Positions 49,543 to 60,566 of a stretch of DNA of 64,000 nucleotides are shown in pieces (position 1 is the first letter of the stretch; each line of letters opens with the position of its first letter). The notes under the pieces were generated by a model. That model made no database searches, had not been told where the DNA came from, and saw only the letters and a list, made by a program, of their open reading frames with translations. Made by a program: the position numbers and the translations under genes. Origin of the DNA: Arenimonas soli (GTDB lineage Bacteria; Pseudomonadota; Gammaproteobacteria; Xanthomonadales; Xanthomonadaceae); assembly GCF_014643775.1 (NCBI RefSeq), contig NZ_BMKC01000002.1, positions 434,001-498,000 on the forward strand. Direction: 5' to 3'.

Positions 49543-52500
49543 CTAACGCTCCGTGCGCCAGTTGAGCGAAGCAGCCGACTCGGTGCCGGACTCGACCGTG
49601 ATGTCGAAGCCGCGGGACAGCAGGTACTTCAGCGTGATCACCTGGCCGCGGCCGACCAGCGAGATGCCGTAGCCCAGGAACAGGCGCGGCGAGAGGTATT
49701 TGCCGACGGTGAAGGTGGCGCCGCCGAGGGCGCGGCTGTCTTCGACGCCGGCGCTGTCCAGGCCCAGGCCGTCGCCGATCTGCTGGGCCAGCAGGTTGCC
49801 GCCGACCCCTAGCGCGAGTGCCGAGGCTTCGAGCTGGCTAGATTCGTTGGCGCTGGTGGACTGCAGCGGGCGGCCGAAGACCAGCCAGCTCAGCGCTTCG
49901 CTGGTGTCCATCGCAGGCGTTGAAACGATGGTGGTCACCGGGCTCAGCGCCCGGCCGCGCACCTGCACGCCGACGGTGACCTCGCCGCGCCGGCGTTCGG
50001 CCAGGATGTCGAGCGTGGGGTTGTCGACCGGGCTGGCGCTGTAGGCCAGGCGCGCGCGCTTGATGTCCAGGTCCTGGCCGTAGGCGCGGTAGCGGCCGCT
50101 GGCCTGCAGCGTGCCGGTGGCCAGGGCCGGGCGGCCCGGGGCCTGGCGGATGTCGAGCGCGCCGCCGAGCGCGCCGTCCAGGCCGAAGCCGCGCAGGCGC
50201 ACGTCGTCGGCCAGGGCGATGTGCACGGCCAGGTCGAGCACGGGGCCGGTGTCGCGCGGCACTTCGGCGTCGACCAGCACCACGTCGGGCGAGGGTTCGA
50301 CCGCGCCGCCGTCCAGGGCCTCGAGATTGACGCGGGCGTGGGTGACTTCGATGCGGCCGCCCACGCGCAGGCGTTCATCGCCCATCGCCACCACCAGGGC
50401 CGGGCTGGCCACCAGCTGCAGGTCGGGCGTGTCGGAGAAGGTGACCCTGTTGCCGGTCAGCGCCAGTTCCAGCGGCTGTTCGCGCGCCAGGTCGAGCGAG
50501 CCGTTCACCTGCAGCACGCCTTCGCCCGACTGCACGCGGCCGCTGAGCACGGCGGTGCCGTCGGCGGCGCCCTGCAGGTCGAACTGGCCGCCTGCCAGCG
50601 CCAGGCCCAGGGCCGGCAGTTCGGTGGCGAGTTCGCGCAGGCTCAGCAGGCCGTCCATGCGCGGCGCCGCGCGCGTGCCGGAAAAGCGCATTTCGCCTTC
50701 CAGGCGGCCGGTGGGCTCGACGATGTCGGGCGACAGCAGCTCCAGCCAGGTCAGGTCCTGCATGCGCAGCGCCAGCTGGCCCGCCACGGCGCCGTCGTCG
50801 CCGGCATCGGCGCGCAGCTCGGCCAGCAGCATGCCCTGCTGGTTGAGGCTGGCGCCGGCGCGGGCGTCCAGCGCGCCGTCTTCCAGCGTGGCGTTGACCT
50901 GCAGGTCGCGGTAGGCGAACAGGTGGCGGCGCCCGCCGCTGGATTCGGTGGCCAGGCCGCCGGTGGCGCTGGACAGGCCCAGCTGGCCATTCCAGCCACG
51001 CGCGCCTTCGCGGAACTCCGCGTCCAGCGTCAGTTCACCGTCCAGGCGCAGCGGTACGCCGGTATCGGGCAGCCAGGGCTGGGCCAGGGCCAGCGGGATG
51101 GCTTCGCCTTCGGCCCGCCACAGGCCGCGGTCGGCCTGCAGGCACAGGAAGCCGCTGGCTTCGCCGGTGACGCAGGCGGGTTCAAGGCGGAACGTGCCTC
51201 CGCCCCAGGTCCAGCTGGCCGGCGCCCGCAGGGCCAGGGCCGGCGCCCGCGGGGCGTCGAGCGTGAACTCGCGAAGTTCGCCGCGGCGACCCCGGCCATC
51301 ACGCTGCGCGGTGCCGGCCATCGCCAGCTGCAGGTCGTTGCTGCGCGCCTGCAGGCGCAGGTCCATGTCGGCCTGGGTGCCGTCCACGCGCAGGGTCAGC
51401 GACTGCACGCCGCGGTCGCCATAGGCGAAGTCGGTGCCGTCCAGGACCAGGCTGCCGCGTTCGCCCGCCGCCGGGAGTTCGCCGCGCAGGCTGCCGGCGT
51501 CGAGCTGCAGCTCGCCCCAGCGCACCTTGCTGGCCTGAAGGTCGGCCACCAGTCCCGGCGCGCTGCGCGGGCCCTGGATGCGCAGGCTGCCCTCGAGCTG
51601 GCCGGCGGCGCCCTCGGCCAGGTCGGCCAGCCGCAGCGGCTGCAGCGACAGGTCCAGCGCCAGCGTGGCGCCGATGCGGCCTTCGGCGCGGATGCGGCTT
51701 TCGCCCAGCCGGGCCAGGGCGGAAAGCTGGCCGGATTGGCCCTGCCAGGCCAGCGTGGCCTGGCCGGCGATCGCGCGGCCGCGCAGGGTGCCGCGCAAGT
51801 CGGCCAGGGCCAGGTCGCCGACCCAGCCGGCGTCGGTCCGGCGCAGGTCGGCGCGCAGGCCGCCGCTGATCGCGCCGGGGTAGTCGGGCAGCAGGTAGCC
51901 CGGGTCCAGGCCGTCCAGGCGGGCGTCGAGTTTGATCGCCAGCTGCGGGTCCCATTCGACGCGGCCCTGGCCGGCGAGCTGGCCGCCGGGGGTGCGCATC
52001 GCCAGGTCTTCGAGCTGCACGCCGGTGGTGTCGCCCTGGCCGGTGGCGCGCAGCGTGGCTTGTTCGCCGTCGCGCACCAGGGTGGCGTCCAGGGTCGCGC
52101 GCCAGTCGTCGGGCAGGCCCTGCACCGACAGCGTGCCGGCGGCCTGCACGGCGGCGCCGCCGTCGGCCGGGGCCCACTGCAGGTCCTGGGCGTTGGCGGT
52201 CAGCGCGATGGGCTGTTCGGCCAGGGGATCCCAGGCGCCTTGCACGGTGAGTTCGCCCACGGGCGTCAGCAGCCGGCCCTGCTCCAGCGCCAGGCCGGCG
52301 CCGGCGAAGCGCGCCTGCAGGTCTTCCAGCGCCAGTTCGGTATCGCCCTGGGTCAGCACGATGCGGCCGCGGCCGGTGTTGCCTTCGCCCACCAGCGCGA
52401 GCACGGCGTCGAGCGGCGCGCTGTCGCTGGCGCCGCCGAACCAGTGCGGCGCGATTTCCTTGCCCTGTGCGTCCAGCGTCCAGGCCTGCCGGGAGCGGCC

Positions 52501-53283
52501 GTCCTCGATGGCGGCCACCAGGCTCCAGGGACCGCCCGCCGTGCCACTGGCCTCGGCGCGCATGCTGTCGACGTTGCCGCGCATGGAAAGCTGCAGCCGG
52601 GCGTCCTGCTCGCCCTCGGGCGCGACCAGGCGCAGTCGGCCGTCGAGTTCGGTGCGGAAGTTTTCGGCGGGCAGGTAATGGCCCTTTGCCAGGGCGTCGC
52701 CCCAGCTGCCGCTGCCGCTCAGCCGGGTGAAGCGCAGGCCGTCGTGCACGAAGACAAGGTCCTCGGCGGCCAGGGTGGTCACCGCGAACACCGACTCGTC
52801 CCCGCGGGTGACGCGAAGGCCGGCCACGGTGGCGGTCTGCGCCGACAGTTCGAAGGGCAGGGGCAGGGTGGGCAGCAGCTCGGGCCAGGCGGTCCACGGC
52901 GTCGGACCTTCGTCGGGCACGGGCGCCAGCCAGACGTGCACCGCGTCCGCTTCCAGCCTGCGCAGGCGCAGGGCGCCGGTGAGCAGCGCGCCGGGCCGCG
53001 GCGCAAGGAGCAGGCGGTCGGCGCTGACCCGCACGCCGTCGCCCTGCCAGCGCACGCCGTGCAGCACCAGGGTGCCGCCCAGGGTGCCTTCGGCCGATTC
53101 CCAGGACAGCGCGTCTTCGCCCAGGCGCGACTGCAGCCAGGACAGCGTGGTGTCGCGGCCGCCGGCGCTGGCCAGCAGCCAGGCCAGGGCCAGGGCGAAC
53201 ATCACGACCACGACCAACAGCGACCACGCCGTGCGGCGGGGCCAGCGGCGCGGCCGGGCGACCGGGGCAGGCGAGGCGTTCAC
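49543..53283 (-). CDS. tamB: Translocation and assembly module protein TamB
   Basis: 1246 residues from GTG 53283, whose codon overlaps the tamA stop (GTGA). One N-terminal membrane anchor (about 12-37), then a long series of beta strands typical of the AsmA/TamB groove, and a C-terminal DUF490 domain. It spans the periplasm and helps to assemble outer-membrane proteins or move lipids to the outer membrane. The 66 codons open upstream of 53283 fall inside tamA and are not used. Confidence 0.94.
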   Translation of the reverse strand: MNASPAPVARPRRWPRRTAWSLLVVVVMFALALAWLLASAGGRDTTLSWLQSRLGEDALSWESAEGTLGGTLVLHGVRWQGDGVRVSADRLLLAPRPGALLTGALRLRRLEADAVHVWLAPVPDEGPTPWTAWPELLPTLPLPFELSAQTATVAGLRVTRGDESVFAVTTLAAEDLVFVHDGLRFTRLSGSGSWGDALAKGHYLPAENFRTELDGRLRLVAPEGEQDARLQLSMRGNVDSMRAEASGTAGGPWSLVAAIEDGRSRQAWTLDAQGKEIAPHWFGGASDSAPLDAVLALVGEGNTGRGRIVLTQGDTELALEDLQARFAGAGLALEQGRLLTPVGELTVQGAWDPLAEQPIALTANAQDLQWAPADGGAAVQAAGTLSVQGLPDDWRATLDATLVRDGEQATLRATGQGDTTGVQLEDLAMRTPGGQLAGQGRVEWDPQLAIKLDARLDGLDPGYLLPDYPGAISGGLRADLRRTDAGWVGDLALADLRGTLRGRAIAGQATLAWQGQSGQLSALARLGESRIRAEGRIGATLALDLSLQPLRLADLAEGAAGQLEGSLRIQGPRSAPGLVADLQASKVRWGELQLDAGSLRGELPAAGERGSLVLDGTDFAYGDRGVQSLTLRVDGTQADMDLRLQARSNDLQLAMAGTAQRDGRGRRGELREFTLDAPRAPALALRAPASWTWGGGTFRLEPACVTGEASGFLCLQADRGLWRAEGEAIPLALAQPWLPDTGVPLRLDGELTLDAEFREGARGWNGQLGLSSATGGLATESSGGRRHLFAYRDLQVNATLEDGALDARAGASLNQQGMLLAELRADAGDDGAVAGQLALRMQDLTWLELLSPDIVEPTGRLEGEMRFSGTRAAPRMDGLLSLRELATELPALGLALAGGQFDLQGAADGTAVLSGRVQSGEGVLQVNGSLDLAREQPLELALTGNRVTFSDTPDLQLVASPALVVAMGDERLRVGGRIEVTHARVNLEALDGGAVEPSPDVVLVDAEVPRDTGPVLDLAVHIALADDVRLRGFGLDGALGGALDIRQAPGRPALATGTLQASGRYRAYGQDLDIKRARLAYSASPVDNPTLDILAERRRGEVTVGVQVRGRALSPVTTIVSTPAMDTSEALSWLVFGRPLQSTSANESSQLEASALALGVGGNLLAQQIGDGLGLDSAGVEDSRALGGATFTVGKYLSPRLFLGYGISLVGRGQVITLKYLLSRGFDITVESGTESAASLNWRTER

Positions 53284-55079
53284 AGGTCCGGCCCGATGGT
53301 CAGGTGCAGGCGCAGCGTGTCCCGCGCGTCGTCGCCCAGGCCGTGGGCCAGGTCCAGCCGCACCGGCCCGACCGGCGAACGCCAGCGCACGCCGACGCCC
53401 ACGCCAAGCTGCATGTCGAAACTTTCCGAGTTGAAGTCGTCGAAGGCATCGCCGGCGTCCACGAACACCGCGCCGCCCCATTCGCGGGTGAACATGCGCT
53501 CGAACTCGACGCTGGCGACCACCAGGTGCCTGCCGCCGATGATGTAGTCGCGATTGTCGAAGCCGACGAAATGTTCGCCGATGTCGCGGTGGCCGTAGCC
53601 GCGCACGCTCTGGTCGCCGCCGGCGTAGAAGCGCAGCAGCGGCGGGAACGCGTCGAAGTCGTCGCTCAGCGTCGTGCCCAGTTCGGCGCGCAGCAGGATG
53701 CGGTTGCGCCAGCCCAGCGACCGCACCCAGTTGGCTTCGGCGCGCGCCTGCAGGAAGTCGATGTCCGAGCCGATGCCGGTGTGGCCGCCGCGCAGTTCGA
53801 CGTGCAGCGAATGGCCGCGGCGCGGGTAAAGCGGGTCGTCGGCGACGCGCCAGCTCGCGCTCAGCTGCGGATACACCAGCGTCGAATACGCCAGCGCGTT
53901 GCCGGTGGTCGGGTCGTCGAAGCGTTCGCGCCGGAAGTGCAGGCCGGCCACCAGGGTCCAGTCGCCGAGCTGGCCGCTGCGGCTGCCGACCACTTCAAGT
54001 ACTTCCGAGTCAATGAAGTCGATCGGGTCCTGGCGCAGGCTGGCACTGGCGGTGTACCAGCCGTCGAGCCAGGCGAAGGCCGGGATGCGGTAGGCGACAT
54101 TGGCTTCGTTGCCGCGCTGGGCCAGTTCGACGTTGGCCAGCAGCTTGTGGCCGCGGTCGTTGAGCCAGCGCCGCTCCAGGCCGCCGGTGACGCCGGCGCC
54201 CTTGTCGGTGGAATAGCGCAGGCCGGCGCTGTAGATGCTGCGCTTGGCCGGCGTCAGGCGCACGTCCACGGGGACGGTGCTGCCGCCGTCTTCCGGCGGT
54301 TCGGCGCGCACGTCGATGCCGGCGAAATAATCCAGCGCCGCCAGGCGCTGCTGCAGGTCCACCACCCGCGACTGGTGGTAGGGCGTGCCCGGCTCCCAGT
54401 CCACCAGCTTTTCCAGCAGGCCGTCGCGGAACGGGTGGCCGCTGAAGCTCGCTTCGCCCAGGCGGTAGCGCTCGCCCGATTCCCAGGTCAGGAAGATGTC
54501 GGCCAGGCCTTCGCCCCGGTCCACTTCCACCCGGTGGGTTTGCAGGCGCGCGTTGAAATAACCGCGCTCGCGCAGCAGGGCGTCGATGCTGGCCTTCGAT
54601 GCCTCGTACAGGTCGTGGCGCAGCGGCTCGCCCTTGCGTGGCCGCAGCCAGCGCAGGCGGCGGGTGATCGCTTCGTCGGCGCCGGCTTCGCCGGTGACCT
54701 GGATGTCGCGTTCGTCCACGCGCACCGGCTCGCCGGCGCGCACGGTGACGATGACCGTCACCGCCTCGCCGTTCCGGCGCACGTCGGTTTCGGCCCTGGT
54801 GTCGTAATAGCCGAAAGGTTCCAGGCCGCGGGCCACGTCGCCCGGTACCTGCCGCAGCAGGTAGTCGAGCTGGCCTTCGCCGACGTCGGCGCGCTGGCGG
54901 GCGTCGAGCGCCACCAGCGACAGGGCGGCGCGCACGTTGGCCAGTTCGGCTTCGTCTTCCAGGCCGCGCACTTCGACACCGCGCAGCTCCAGCGCGACCG
55001 CCGGCAGGGCCGGCAGCATCAGGGAAAGGGCCAGCAGGGATGCCGGCAGCAGTGAAGCGGGCTGGCGGGGGGACGTCAC
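53280..55079 (-). CDS. tamA: Translocation and assembly module protein TamA
   Basis: 599 residues from GTG 55079, which places a signal peptide at the N-terminus; the upstream GTG 55109 gives a poorer one. Three POTRA-type domains (about 30-250) are followed by an Omp85 barrel (about 260-599) with GLRYSTDKG and a C-terminal beta-strand end. It forms an outer-membrane insertion module with TamB. Confidence 0.94.
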   Translation of the reverse strand: MTSPRQPASLLPASLLALSLMLPALPAVALELRGVEVRGLEDEAELANVRAALSLVALDARQRADVGEGQLDYLLRQVPGDVARGLEPFGYYDTRAETDVRRNGEAVTVIVTVRAGEPVRVDERDIQVTGEAGADEAITRRLRWLRPRKGEPLRHDLYEASKASIDALLRERGYFNARLQTHRVEVDRGEGLADIFLTWESGERYRLGEASFSGHPFRDGLLEKLVDWEPGTPYHQSRVVDLQQRLAALDYFAGIDVRAEPPEDGGSTVPVDVRLTPAKRSIYSAGLRYSTDKGAGVTGGLERRWLNDRGHKLLANVELAQRGNEANVAYRIPAFAWLDGWYTASASLRQDPIDFIDSEVLEVVGSRSGQLGDWTLVAGLHFRRERFDDPTTGNALAYSTLVYPQLSASWRVADDPLYPRRGHSLHVELRGGHTGIGSDIDFLQARAEANWVRSLGWRNRILLRAELGTTLSDDFDAFPPLLRFYAGGDQSVRGYGHRDIGEHFVGFDNRDYIIGGRHLVVASVEFERMFTREWGGAVFVDAGDAFDDFNSESFDMQLGVGVGVRWRSPVGPVRLDLAHGLGDDARDTLRLHLTIGPDL

Positions 55080-55144
55080 CGCACCAGCATAACCGCAGCC
55101 TGTCGCCACGCCGTTGTGCGGGCGTGACGACGTTGGGCTGTCGC

Positions 55145-57235
55145 TCAGCCGGCCGACAGCTGTTCGACCGCCGCCACCGTGGCGAAACGATCGGCGACGC
55201 CGCGCAGCAGGGCCAGGCGGTTGTCGCGCAGGCCGGTGTCTTCGGCCATCACCATGGTGCGGTCGAAGAAGTTGTCCACCGGGCCCTGCAGCTTGGCCAG
55301 GCGCTTTAGCGTGCCGACGTAGTCGCGCTTGGCCAGCATCGGGTCGGTGTCGGCCAGGGCCGAGGCCAGGGCGTCGTGCAGGGCCTGTTCGGCGGGCTCG
55401 GCCAGCTTGCCCTTGTCCACCGCGTCGGGGATGGGCGACTCGACCTTGCGCAGGATGTTGCGGATGCGCTTGTTGGCGGCGGCCAGCGCCCCGGATTCGC
55501 GCAGGCGTGCGAACTCGGCGATGGCCTTGAGCCGGCGGTCGAAGTCGAGCAGCGACGCCGGGCGCACTTCGGCCACCGCTTCGAACTGCAGGCCGGGCAC
55601 GTTCTGGTCGGCGTAATAGGCGCGCAGGCGGTCGAGGATGAAATCCAGCAGCTCGCCCTGGTCGAGCGGCAGGCCCGCCGGCAGGTTCTTCGCGGCGGCG
55701 TCCACCAGCGCCGGCAGCTCGAGCTCGAGTTCACCTTCGATGATCGTGCGCGCCAGGCCCAGCGCATTGCGGCGCAGGGCGAACGGGTCCTTGTTGCCGG
55801 TGGGCTTGAGGCCCGCGGCGAAGCCACCGGCCAGGGTGTCCAGGCGTTCGGCGATGGCCAGCACCCGGCCCAGTGGCGAAGGCGCGATGGCATCGCCGCC
55901 GAAACGCGGCTGGTAGGCCTCGTCGATGGCGGCGGCAACGGCCTCGGGTTCGCCGGCGGCGGTGGCGTAATACCGGCCGGCGGTGCCCTGCAGTTCCGGG
56001 AACTCGCCCACCAGGCGGCTTTGCAGATCGGCCTTGGCCAGGCTGGCGGCGCGCCGCGCCTGGTCGGCGTCCAGGCCCAGCATGCCGGCGATGTGGCCAG
56101 CCAGCGCCGCGACGCGGCCGGACTTGTCGGCCACGCTGCCGAGCTTTTGCTGGTAGGTGACGCTGGCCAGGCCGTCGGCCATCGAGGCCAGGCCCTGCTT
56201 GAGGTCTTCGTCGTAGAAGAAGGCGGCGTCGGCGAAGCGCGGGCGGATGACCCGCTCGTAGCCCTTGCGCACTTCGTCCGGGTCCTTGGACTCGATGTTG
56301 GCGATGCCGATGAACTTTTCGCTGAGCTTGCCGTCGGCGTCCATCACCGGGAAGAACTTCTGGTTGGACTCCATCGTCAGCACCAGGGCTTCGGACGGCA
56401 CCCGCAGGAAATCCTTGTCGAAGCTGCACAGCACGGCCTTGGGCCATTCGACCAGGCAGTTCACTTCCTCGAGCAGCGCCGGCGGCACCCGCGCCTCGCC
56501 GCCGGCGAGCTTCGCGGCGGCCTTGATCTCGGCGCGGATGCGCTCGCGGCGTTCGCGCGGGTCGGCCAGCACCCTGGCTTCGCGCATGGCCTGCAGGTAT
56601 TCGCCGGCTTCATTGAGCCACACGCCCTTGGCGTGGTGGAAACGGTGGCCGCGGCTCATGCGGTCGGACTTCAGGCCCAGCACTTCGCCGGGTGCGACCT
56701 CGCGGCCGAACAGGATCACCAGCCAGTGCGCCGGGCGCACGAACGAGTAGTCGCGCTCGCCCCAGCGCATGGGCTTGGGCACCGGCAGCGCCTTGAGGGC
56801 TTCGGCGACGATGTCGGCCAGCAGGTCCGAGGTGGCCGCACCGGGGCGCGAGCTGCGGAAGACGAAGCGCATGCCCTTGGCGTCGGTGACGCGGTCGAGC
56901 TTGGTCCAGTCCACGCCGTTCTTCTGGGCGAAGCCCAGCAGGGCGGGGGTGGGCTGGCCCTGGGCGTCCAGGCCGATGTTGGTGTACGGGCCCGGCACTT
57001 CGCTGCGCTGCATGGGCTGCTGCGTGGCCACGGCCGGCAGGAACACCGCCAGGCGGCGCGGGGTGTAGAGCGGGCCGGCGGGCAGGTCGCCGCCGCCGGC
57101 GTCCCGGACCTCGATGCGCCGTGCGGCCAGGCCCTTGAGCACGCCGTCATGGAAGGCCTGGGCCAGTTCGGGCAGGGCTTTGGGCGGCAGCTCTTCGGTG
57201 CCCAGCTCGACCAGCAGCGGCAGGAAATCAGCCAT
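55145..57235 (-). CDS. glyS: Glycine-tRNA ligase beta subunit
   Basis: 696 residues (E. coli 689). The N-terminus [19 protein letters not shown] and the tRNA-binding HD/DALR-like C-terminal region are typical. Forms the alpha2-beta2 enzyme with GlyQ. ATG 57235 overlaps the glyQ 3' end by eight bases. Confidence 0.98.
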   Translation of the reverse strand: MADFLPLLVELGTEELPPKALPELAQAFHDGVLKGLAARRIEVRDAGGGDLPAGPLYTPRRLAVFLPAVATQQPMQRSEVPGPYTNIGLDAQGQPTPALLGFAQKNGVDWTKLDRVTDAKGMRFVFRSSRPGAATSDLLADIVAEALKALPVPKPMRWGERDYSFVRPAHWLVILFGREVAPGEVLGLKSDRMSRGHRFHHAKGVWLNEAGEYLQAMREARVLADPRERRERIRAEIKAAAKLAGGEARVPPALLEEVNCLVEWPKAVLCSFDKDFLRVPSEALVLTMESNQKFFPVMDADGKLSEKFIGIANIESKDPDEVRKGYERVIRPRFADAAFFYDEDLKQGLASMADGLASVTYQQKLGSVADKSGRVAALAGHIAGMLGLDADQARRAASLAKADLQSRLVGEFPELQGTAGRYYATAAGEPEAVAAAIDEAYQPRFGGDAIAPSPLGRVLAIAERLDTLAGGFAAGLKPTGNKDPFALRRNALGLARTIIEGELELELPALVDAAAKNLPAGLPLDQGELLDFILDRLRAYYADQNVPGLQFEAVAEVRPASLLDFDRRLKAIAEFARLRESGALAAANKRIRNILRKVESPIPDAVDKGKLAEPAEQALHDALASALADTDPMLAKRDYVGTLKRLAKLQGPVDNFFDRTMVMAEDTGLRDNRLALLRGVADRFATVAAVEQLSAG

Positions 57236-58139
57236 GGGTGGCCTCCTTGCTCTTCAATCCGGGGAATCCCAACTTCTCACGTTGTGCGAAGTAGGCTTCG
57301 GCCACGCCGCGCGACAGGGTGCGCACGCGCAGGATGTAGCGCTGGCGCTCGGTGACCGAGATGGCCCGGCGCGCGTCGAGCAGGTTGAAGCTGTGCGAGG
57401 CCTTGCAGACCTGTTCGTAGGCGGGCAGCGGCAGGCCCAGCTCCACCAGCTTCAGGGCCTCGCGTTCGCAGGCATCGAAGCGGTGGAAGAGTTCCTCGAC
57501 GTCGGCGTGTTCGAAGTTGTAGGTGCTCTGTTCGACTTCGTTCTGGTGGTAGACGTCGCGGTAGGTCACCGGCTGGCCGTCGGGGCCGACGGTCCAGACC
57601 AGGTCGAAGACGTTGTCGACGTTTTGCAGGTACATGCACAGGCGTTCGAGGCCGTAGGTGATCTCGCCCGTCACCGGGCGGCACTCCAGGCCGCCGGCCT
57701 GCTGGAAATAGGTGAACTGGGTGATTTCCATGCCGTTGAGCCAGACCTCCCAGCCCAGGCCCCAGGCGCCCAGGGTCGGCGACTCCCAGTTGTCCTCGAC
57801 AAAGCGCAGGTCGTGCACCAGCGGGTCGACGCCCAGCGCCCTGAGCGAGCCGATGTAGCGTTCGACGATGTCGTCGGGATTGGGCTTGAGCACCACCTGG
57901 TACTGGTAATAACGCTGCAGGCGGTTGGGGTTTTCACCGTAACGGCCGTCGGTGGGGCGGCGGCAGGGCTGCACGTAGGCGGCGTTCCACGGCTCCGGCC
58001 CCAGCGCGCGCAGGAAGGTGGCCGGGTGGAAGGTGCCGGCGCCGACCTCGAGGTCGAGCGGCTGGACCAGGACACAACCCTGTTCGCCCCAGTACTGGTT
58101 CAGGCGCTGGATCATTTCCTGGAAGGTCGGTGCGGTCAT
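57228..58139 (-). CDS. glyQ: Glycine-tRNA ligase alpha subunit
   Basis: 303 residues, the usual alpha-subunit length. [19 protein letters not shown] and [19 protein letters not shown] are invariant family blocks. ATG 58139 is supported by alignment to the family; the long upstream extension of the frame is spurious. It is divergent from the glutamine amidotransferase gene. Confidence 0.98.
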   Translation of the reverse strand: MTAPTFQEMIQRLNQYWGEQGCVLVQPLDLEVGAGTFHPATFLRALGPEPWNAAYVQPCRRPTDGRYGENPNRLQRYYQYQVVLKPNPDDIVERYIGSLRALGVDPLVHDLRFVEDNWESPTLGAWGLGWEVWLNGMEITQFTYFQQAGGLECRPVTGEITYGLERLCMYLQNVDNVFDLVWTVGPDGQPVTYRDVYHQNEVEQSTYNFEHADVEELFHRFDACEREALKLVELGLPLPAYEQVCKASHSFNLLDARRAISVTERQRYILRVRTLSRGVAEAYFAQREKLGFPGLKSKEATHG

Positions 58140-58208
58140 CGCGGTTTCGCCCTGTCCAAAGCAGGCTAGTATAGCCGCCGCCTGCGCTGCCGCCTTTTCC
58201 GCCCCCTG

Positions 58209-58946
58209 ATGAAACCCTTCCTCGTCCTTGAAACCGGCGATCCGGTCCCGAGCCTTCGCCGCCACGGCGGGTTCGGCCACTGGATCCGCGTCGCCGCCGG
58301 CCTGCCGGGCCGGGAATCGCACGTGGTGCGGGTTTTCGAGGGCGAAGACCTGCCCGATGCCGGCGCATTCGCCGGCGTGCTGATTTCCGGCTCCGGCGCC
58401 ATGGTCACCGACCGCCAGCCCTGGTCCGAACGCACCGCCGGCTGGCTGCGCGGCACCGCCGAAGCCGGCCACCCCGTGTTCGGCATCTGCTACGGCCACC
58501 AGCTGATCGCCCACGCCCTGGGCGGCAGGGTGGACGACAACCCGCAGGGCCGCGAAATGGGCACGGTCTGCCTGGACCTGGCCGACGGTGCCGGCCGGGA
58601 CCCGCTGTTCGACGGTTTCCCCGGCCAGGTGCCGGCCCAGGCCACCCACCTGCAGACCGTGGTGCAGCCGCCGCCCGGTGCGCAGGTGCTGGCGATGTCG
58701 GGCCGCGACGATTGCCAGGCCTTCCGCTGGGGCGAGGCCACCTGGGGGGTGCAGTTCCACCCCGAGTTCAGCGTCGGCATGATGCGGGGCTATATCCGCG
58801 CCCGCGCCGACGCCCTGCGCAAGGAAGGCACCTGCCCGCGCGAGCTCGCGCAGGCGGTGCGCCCGACCCCGGCCGCACGACGCGTGCTGCGGCGCTTCAT
58901 CCACCTGGCGCGCCAGCGCGCCCGCAACGGAGCCAGAAACCCATGA
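58209..58946 (+). CDS. Class I glutamine amidotransferase
   Basis: 245 residues. The triad is Cys 94 in GICYGHQ and His/Glu in VQFHPEFS. It is a stand-alone GMP-synthase-like amidotransferase, probably acting on a small amine or thiol compound. Its stop overlaps the next ATG, so it is translated with a membrane protein. Confidence 0.9.
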   Translation: MKPFLVLETGDPVPSLRRHGGFGHWIRVAAGLPGRESHVVRVFEGEDLPDAGAFAGVLISGSGAMVTDRQPWSERTAGWLRGTAEAGHPVFGICYGHQLIAHALGGRVDDNPQGREMGTVCLDLADGAGRDPLFDGFPGQVPAQATHLQTVVQPPPGAQVLAMSGRDDCQAFRWGEATWGVQFHPEFSVGMMRGYIRARADALRKEGTCPRELAQAVRPTPAARRVLRRFIHLARQRARNGARNP

Positions 58947-59866
58947 GTCCCTCCACTGTTGGCATGGCCGCCCCCTTCCGCTGGCTGCGCAAGGCCTTCG
59001 ACGTCGGTCGCCGTAATCCCAAAGCGCTGTTCGGCGCGATCGCCCTGGTCATCGTGGTGGTGGTGGCGATGACGATGGCGCAAACGTTCCTGCAGGTCCT
59101 GACCCAGGGCTCGATGTCCGGCCTGGTGGTGGTCATGGTGCTGATGACCGCGGTGAACTGGGTGGTAATGCCGCCGCTGGTGGGCGGCCTGTTCCGGGTG
59201 GTGGACGCCACCGACCGTGGCCTGCCCGTGGTCGCCAGCGACGTCTTCAACGCCTATGGCCGCGGCCAGGGCGGCAAGCGCCTGGTCCTGGTTTCGCTGG
59301 TGTATTCACTGGCCTACGTGGGGTTCGCGGGGCTGATGCTGCTGACCCCGCTGGGCCAGTTCTTCCGCGAGTACTTCGCCATCGCCCTGGCCACGCCGGT
59401 GGGCGGCGAGCCGGACATGGCGGCGCTGCAGGCGCTGATGGCGAACACTTCGCCGTCGGCCTTCCTGTGGCTGCCGGTGGTGGCGATCGTGATGTTCACC
59501 TGGCTGCATGCCTCGATGCTGGCCCTGGCCACCGCGGCCCTGCGCGAGGTGGACGTGGCCACGGCGGTGGTCGCGGGCGCCATGGCGGCGCTGCGCAACT
59601 TCCTGCCGCTGCTGGGCTTCATGCTGGTGATGCTGGTCGGCGGCTTCGCCGCGATGCTGCTGGTCGGGCTGGTTCTGGGGCTGCTGATGGCGCTGCTGGC
59701 GATGGCCAGCCCGGTGCTGGTGGTGCTGGTGATGTTCCCGCTGATGCTGCTGGTGATGCTGGCGGTGTACGCGATGGTGTTCGCGTTCTACTACCACGGC
59801 TGGCGCGACATCTTTGGCCTGGCCGACGCGCCGGCGCCGCCGACCGAAGGCGCGCTCGAGGTCTGA
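58943..59866 (+). CDS. BPSS1780-like multi-helix membrane protein
   Basis: 307 residues with six or so hydrophobic segments; long Ala/Leu/Val/Met stretches near the C-terminus. It resembles the BPSS1780 family of uncharacterised proteobacterial membrane proteins. ATGA overlap with the amidotransferase stop. Function unknown. Confidence 0.8.
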   Translation: MSPSTVGMAAPFRWLRKAFDVGRRNPKALFGAIALVIVVVVAMTMAQTFLQVLTQGSMSGLVVVMVLMTAVNWVVMPPLVGGLFRVVDATDRGLPVVASDVFNAYGRGQGGKRLVLVSLVYSLAYVGFAGLMLLTPLGQFFREYFAIALATPVGGEPDMAALQALMANTSPSAFLWLPVVAIVMFTWLHASMLALATAALREVDVATAVVAGAMAALRNFLPLLGFMLVMLVGGFAAMLLVGLVLGLLMALLAMASPVLVVLVMFPLMLLVMLAVYAMVFAFYYHGWRDIFGLADAPAPPTEGALEV

Positions 59867-59873
59867 GCCCGGG

Positions 59874-60563
59874 TCAGGGCTGGCCGGCCTTCCAGGCTTC
59901 CACGGCCAGCAGCAGGTACTGGCTGCCCACCGCCATCAGCAAGGCGACCACCAGCAGGGCCTGGGCCCACAGCCAGTAGCGGCCCCAGCGCGGCATCCGG
60001 GAAGTGGCCCCGGGTGCCAGCACCACCGAGGTGCCGGCCACCAAGTCGTGCAGGGCGCGGCCATCGCGGCGGATCGCCGCCATCGCATGACCCAGGTGCA
60101 GCAGCAGCCACGACGGCGCCCCGGCGACAAACCGCAGCGCGATGCGGCCCGGGCCCGGGCGGCTGCCGTCGGCGGCCACCACGCGCAGGCCGGCCAGGCG
60201 CTTGCCGGGGCTGGCCTGCCAGGGCGAGGCCTCGAAGGCGATGAACCAAAGGGCCGCCAGGGCCACGACCACCAGGGCCGCGGTTCCGAGCGCCTCCAGC
60301 CAGGTGGCCACCATGGCCAGCAGCACCTGGCGCAGGGCGGGGTCGGCGCTCCATCCCGGCAAGTCGCCCAGGGCATGGCCGCCGGCGGCTTCCGAGGCGG
60401 CCATCAGGTCGTACATGCGCAGCTCGGCGTCGGCCATGTGCCGCCAGGTCCGGTCCAGCATGCGCTGGCCGGTCTGCCACAGCAGCGGCACCGACACCGC
60501 CAGGGGCACCAGCAGGTCCAGGCTGTAGGCCGCGTAGCGGCGCCAGAAGCCGGCCGGGCGCAT
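59874..60563 (-). CDS. RDD family membrane protein
   Basis: 229 residues, with an RDD-type first helix region (RPAGFWRRYAAYSLDLLVPL, Arg and Asp typical) and three membrane segments (about 15-35, 95-120, 200-222). RDD proteins are envelope proteins, some of them transporters of small ions or molecules. It is downstream of tatC in the same direction, 3 bp apart, so it may share the tat transcript. Confidence 0.85.
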   Translation of the reverse strand: MRPAGFWRRYAAYSLDLLVPLAVSVPLLWQTGQRMLDRTWRHMADAELRMYDLMAASEAAGGHALGDLPGWSADPALRQVLLAMVATWLEALGTAALVVVALAALWFIAFEASPWQASPGKRLAGLRVVAADGSRPGPGRIALRFVAGAPSWLLLHLGHAMAAIRRDGRALHDLVAGTSVVLAPGATSRMPRWGRYWLWAQALLVVALLMAVGSQYLLLAVEAWKAGQP

Positions 60564-60566
60564 CGC

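Noticed and set aside
50221-53547. A 1108-codon open frame on the plus strand
   Set aside because: It is antisense to tamB and tamA, which have family-level matches, and it is an artefact of high-GC codon periodicity. The same holds for the long frames opposite the GGDEF-EAL gene (21197-23587), mnmG (36838-39216) and tamA (53304-55055).
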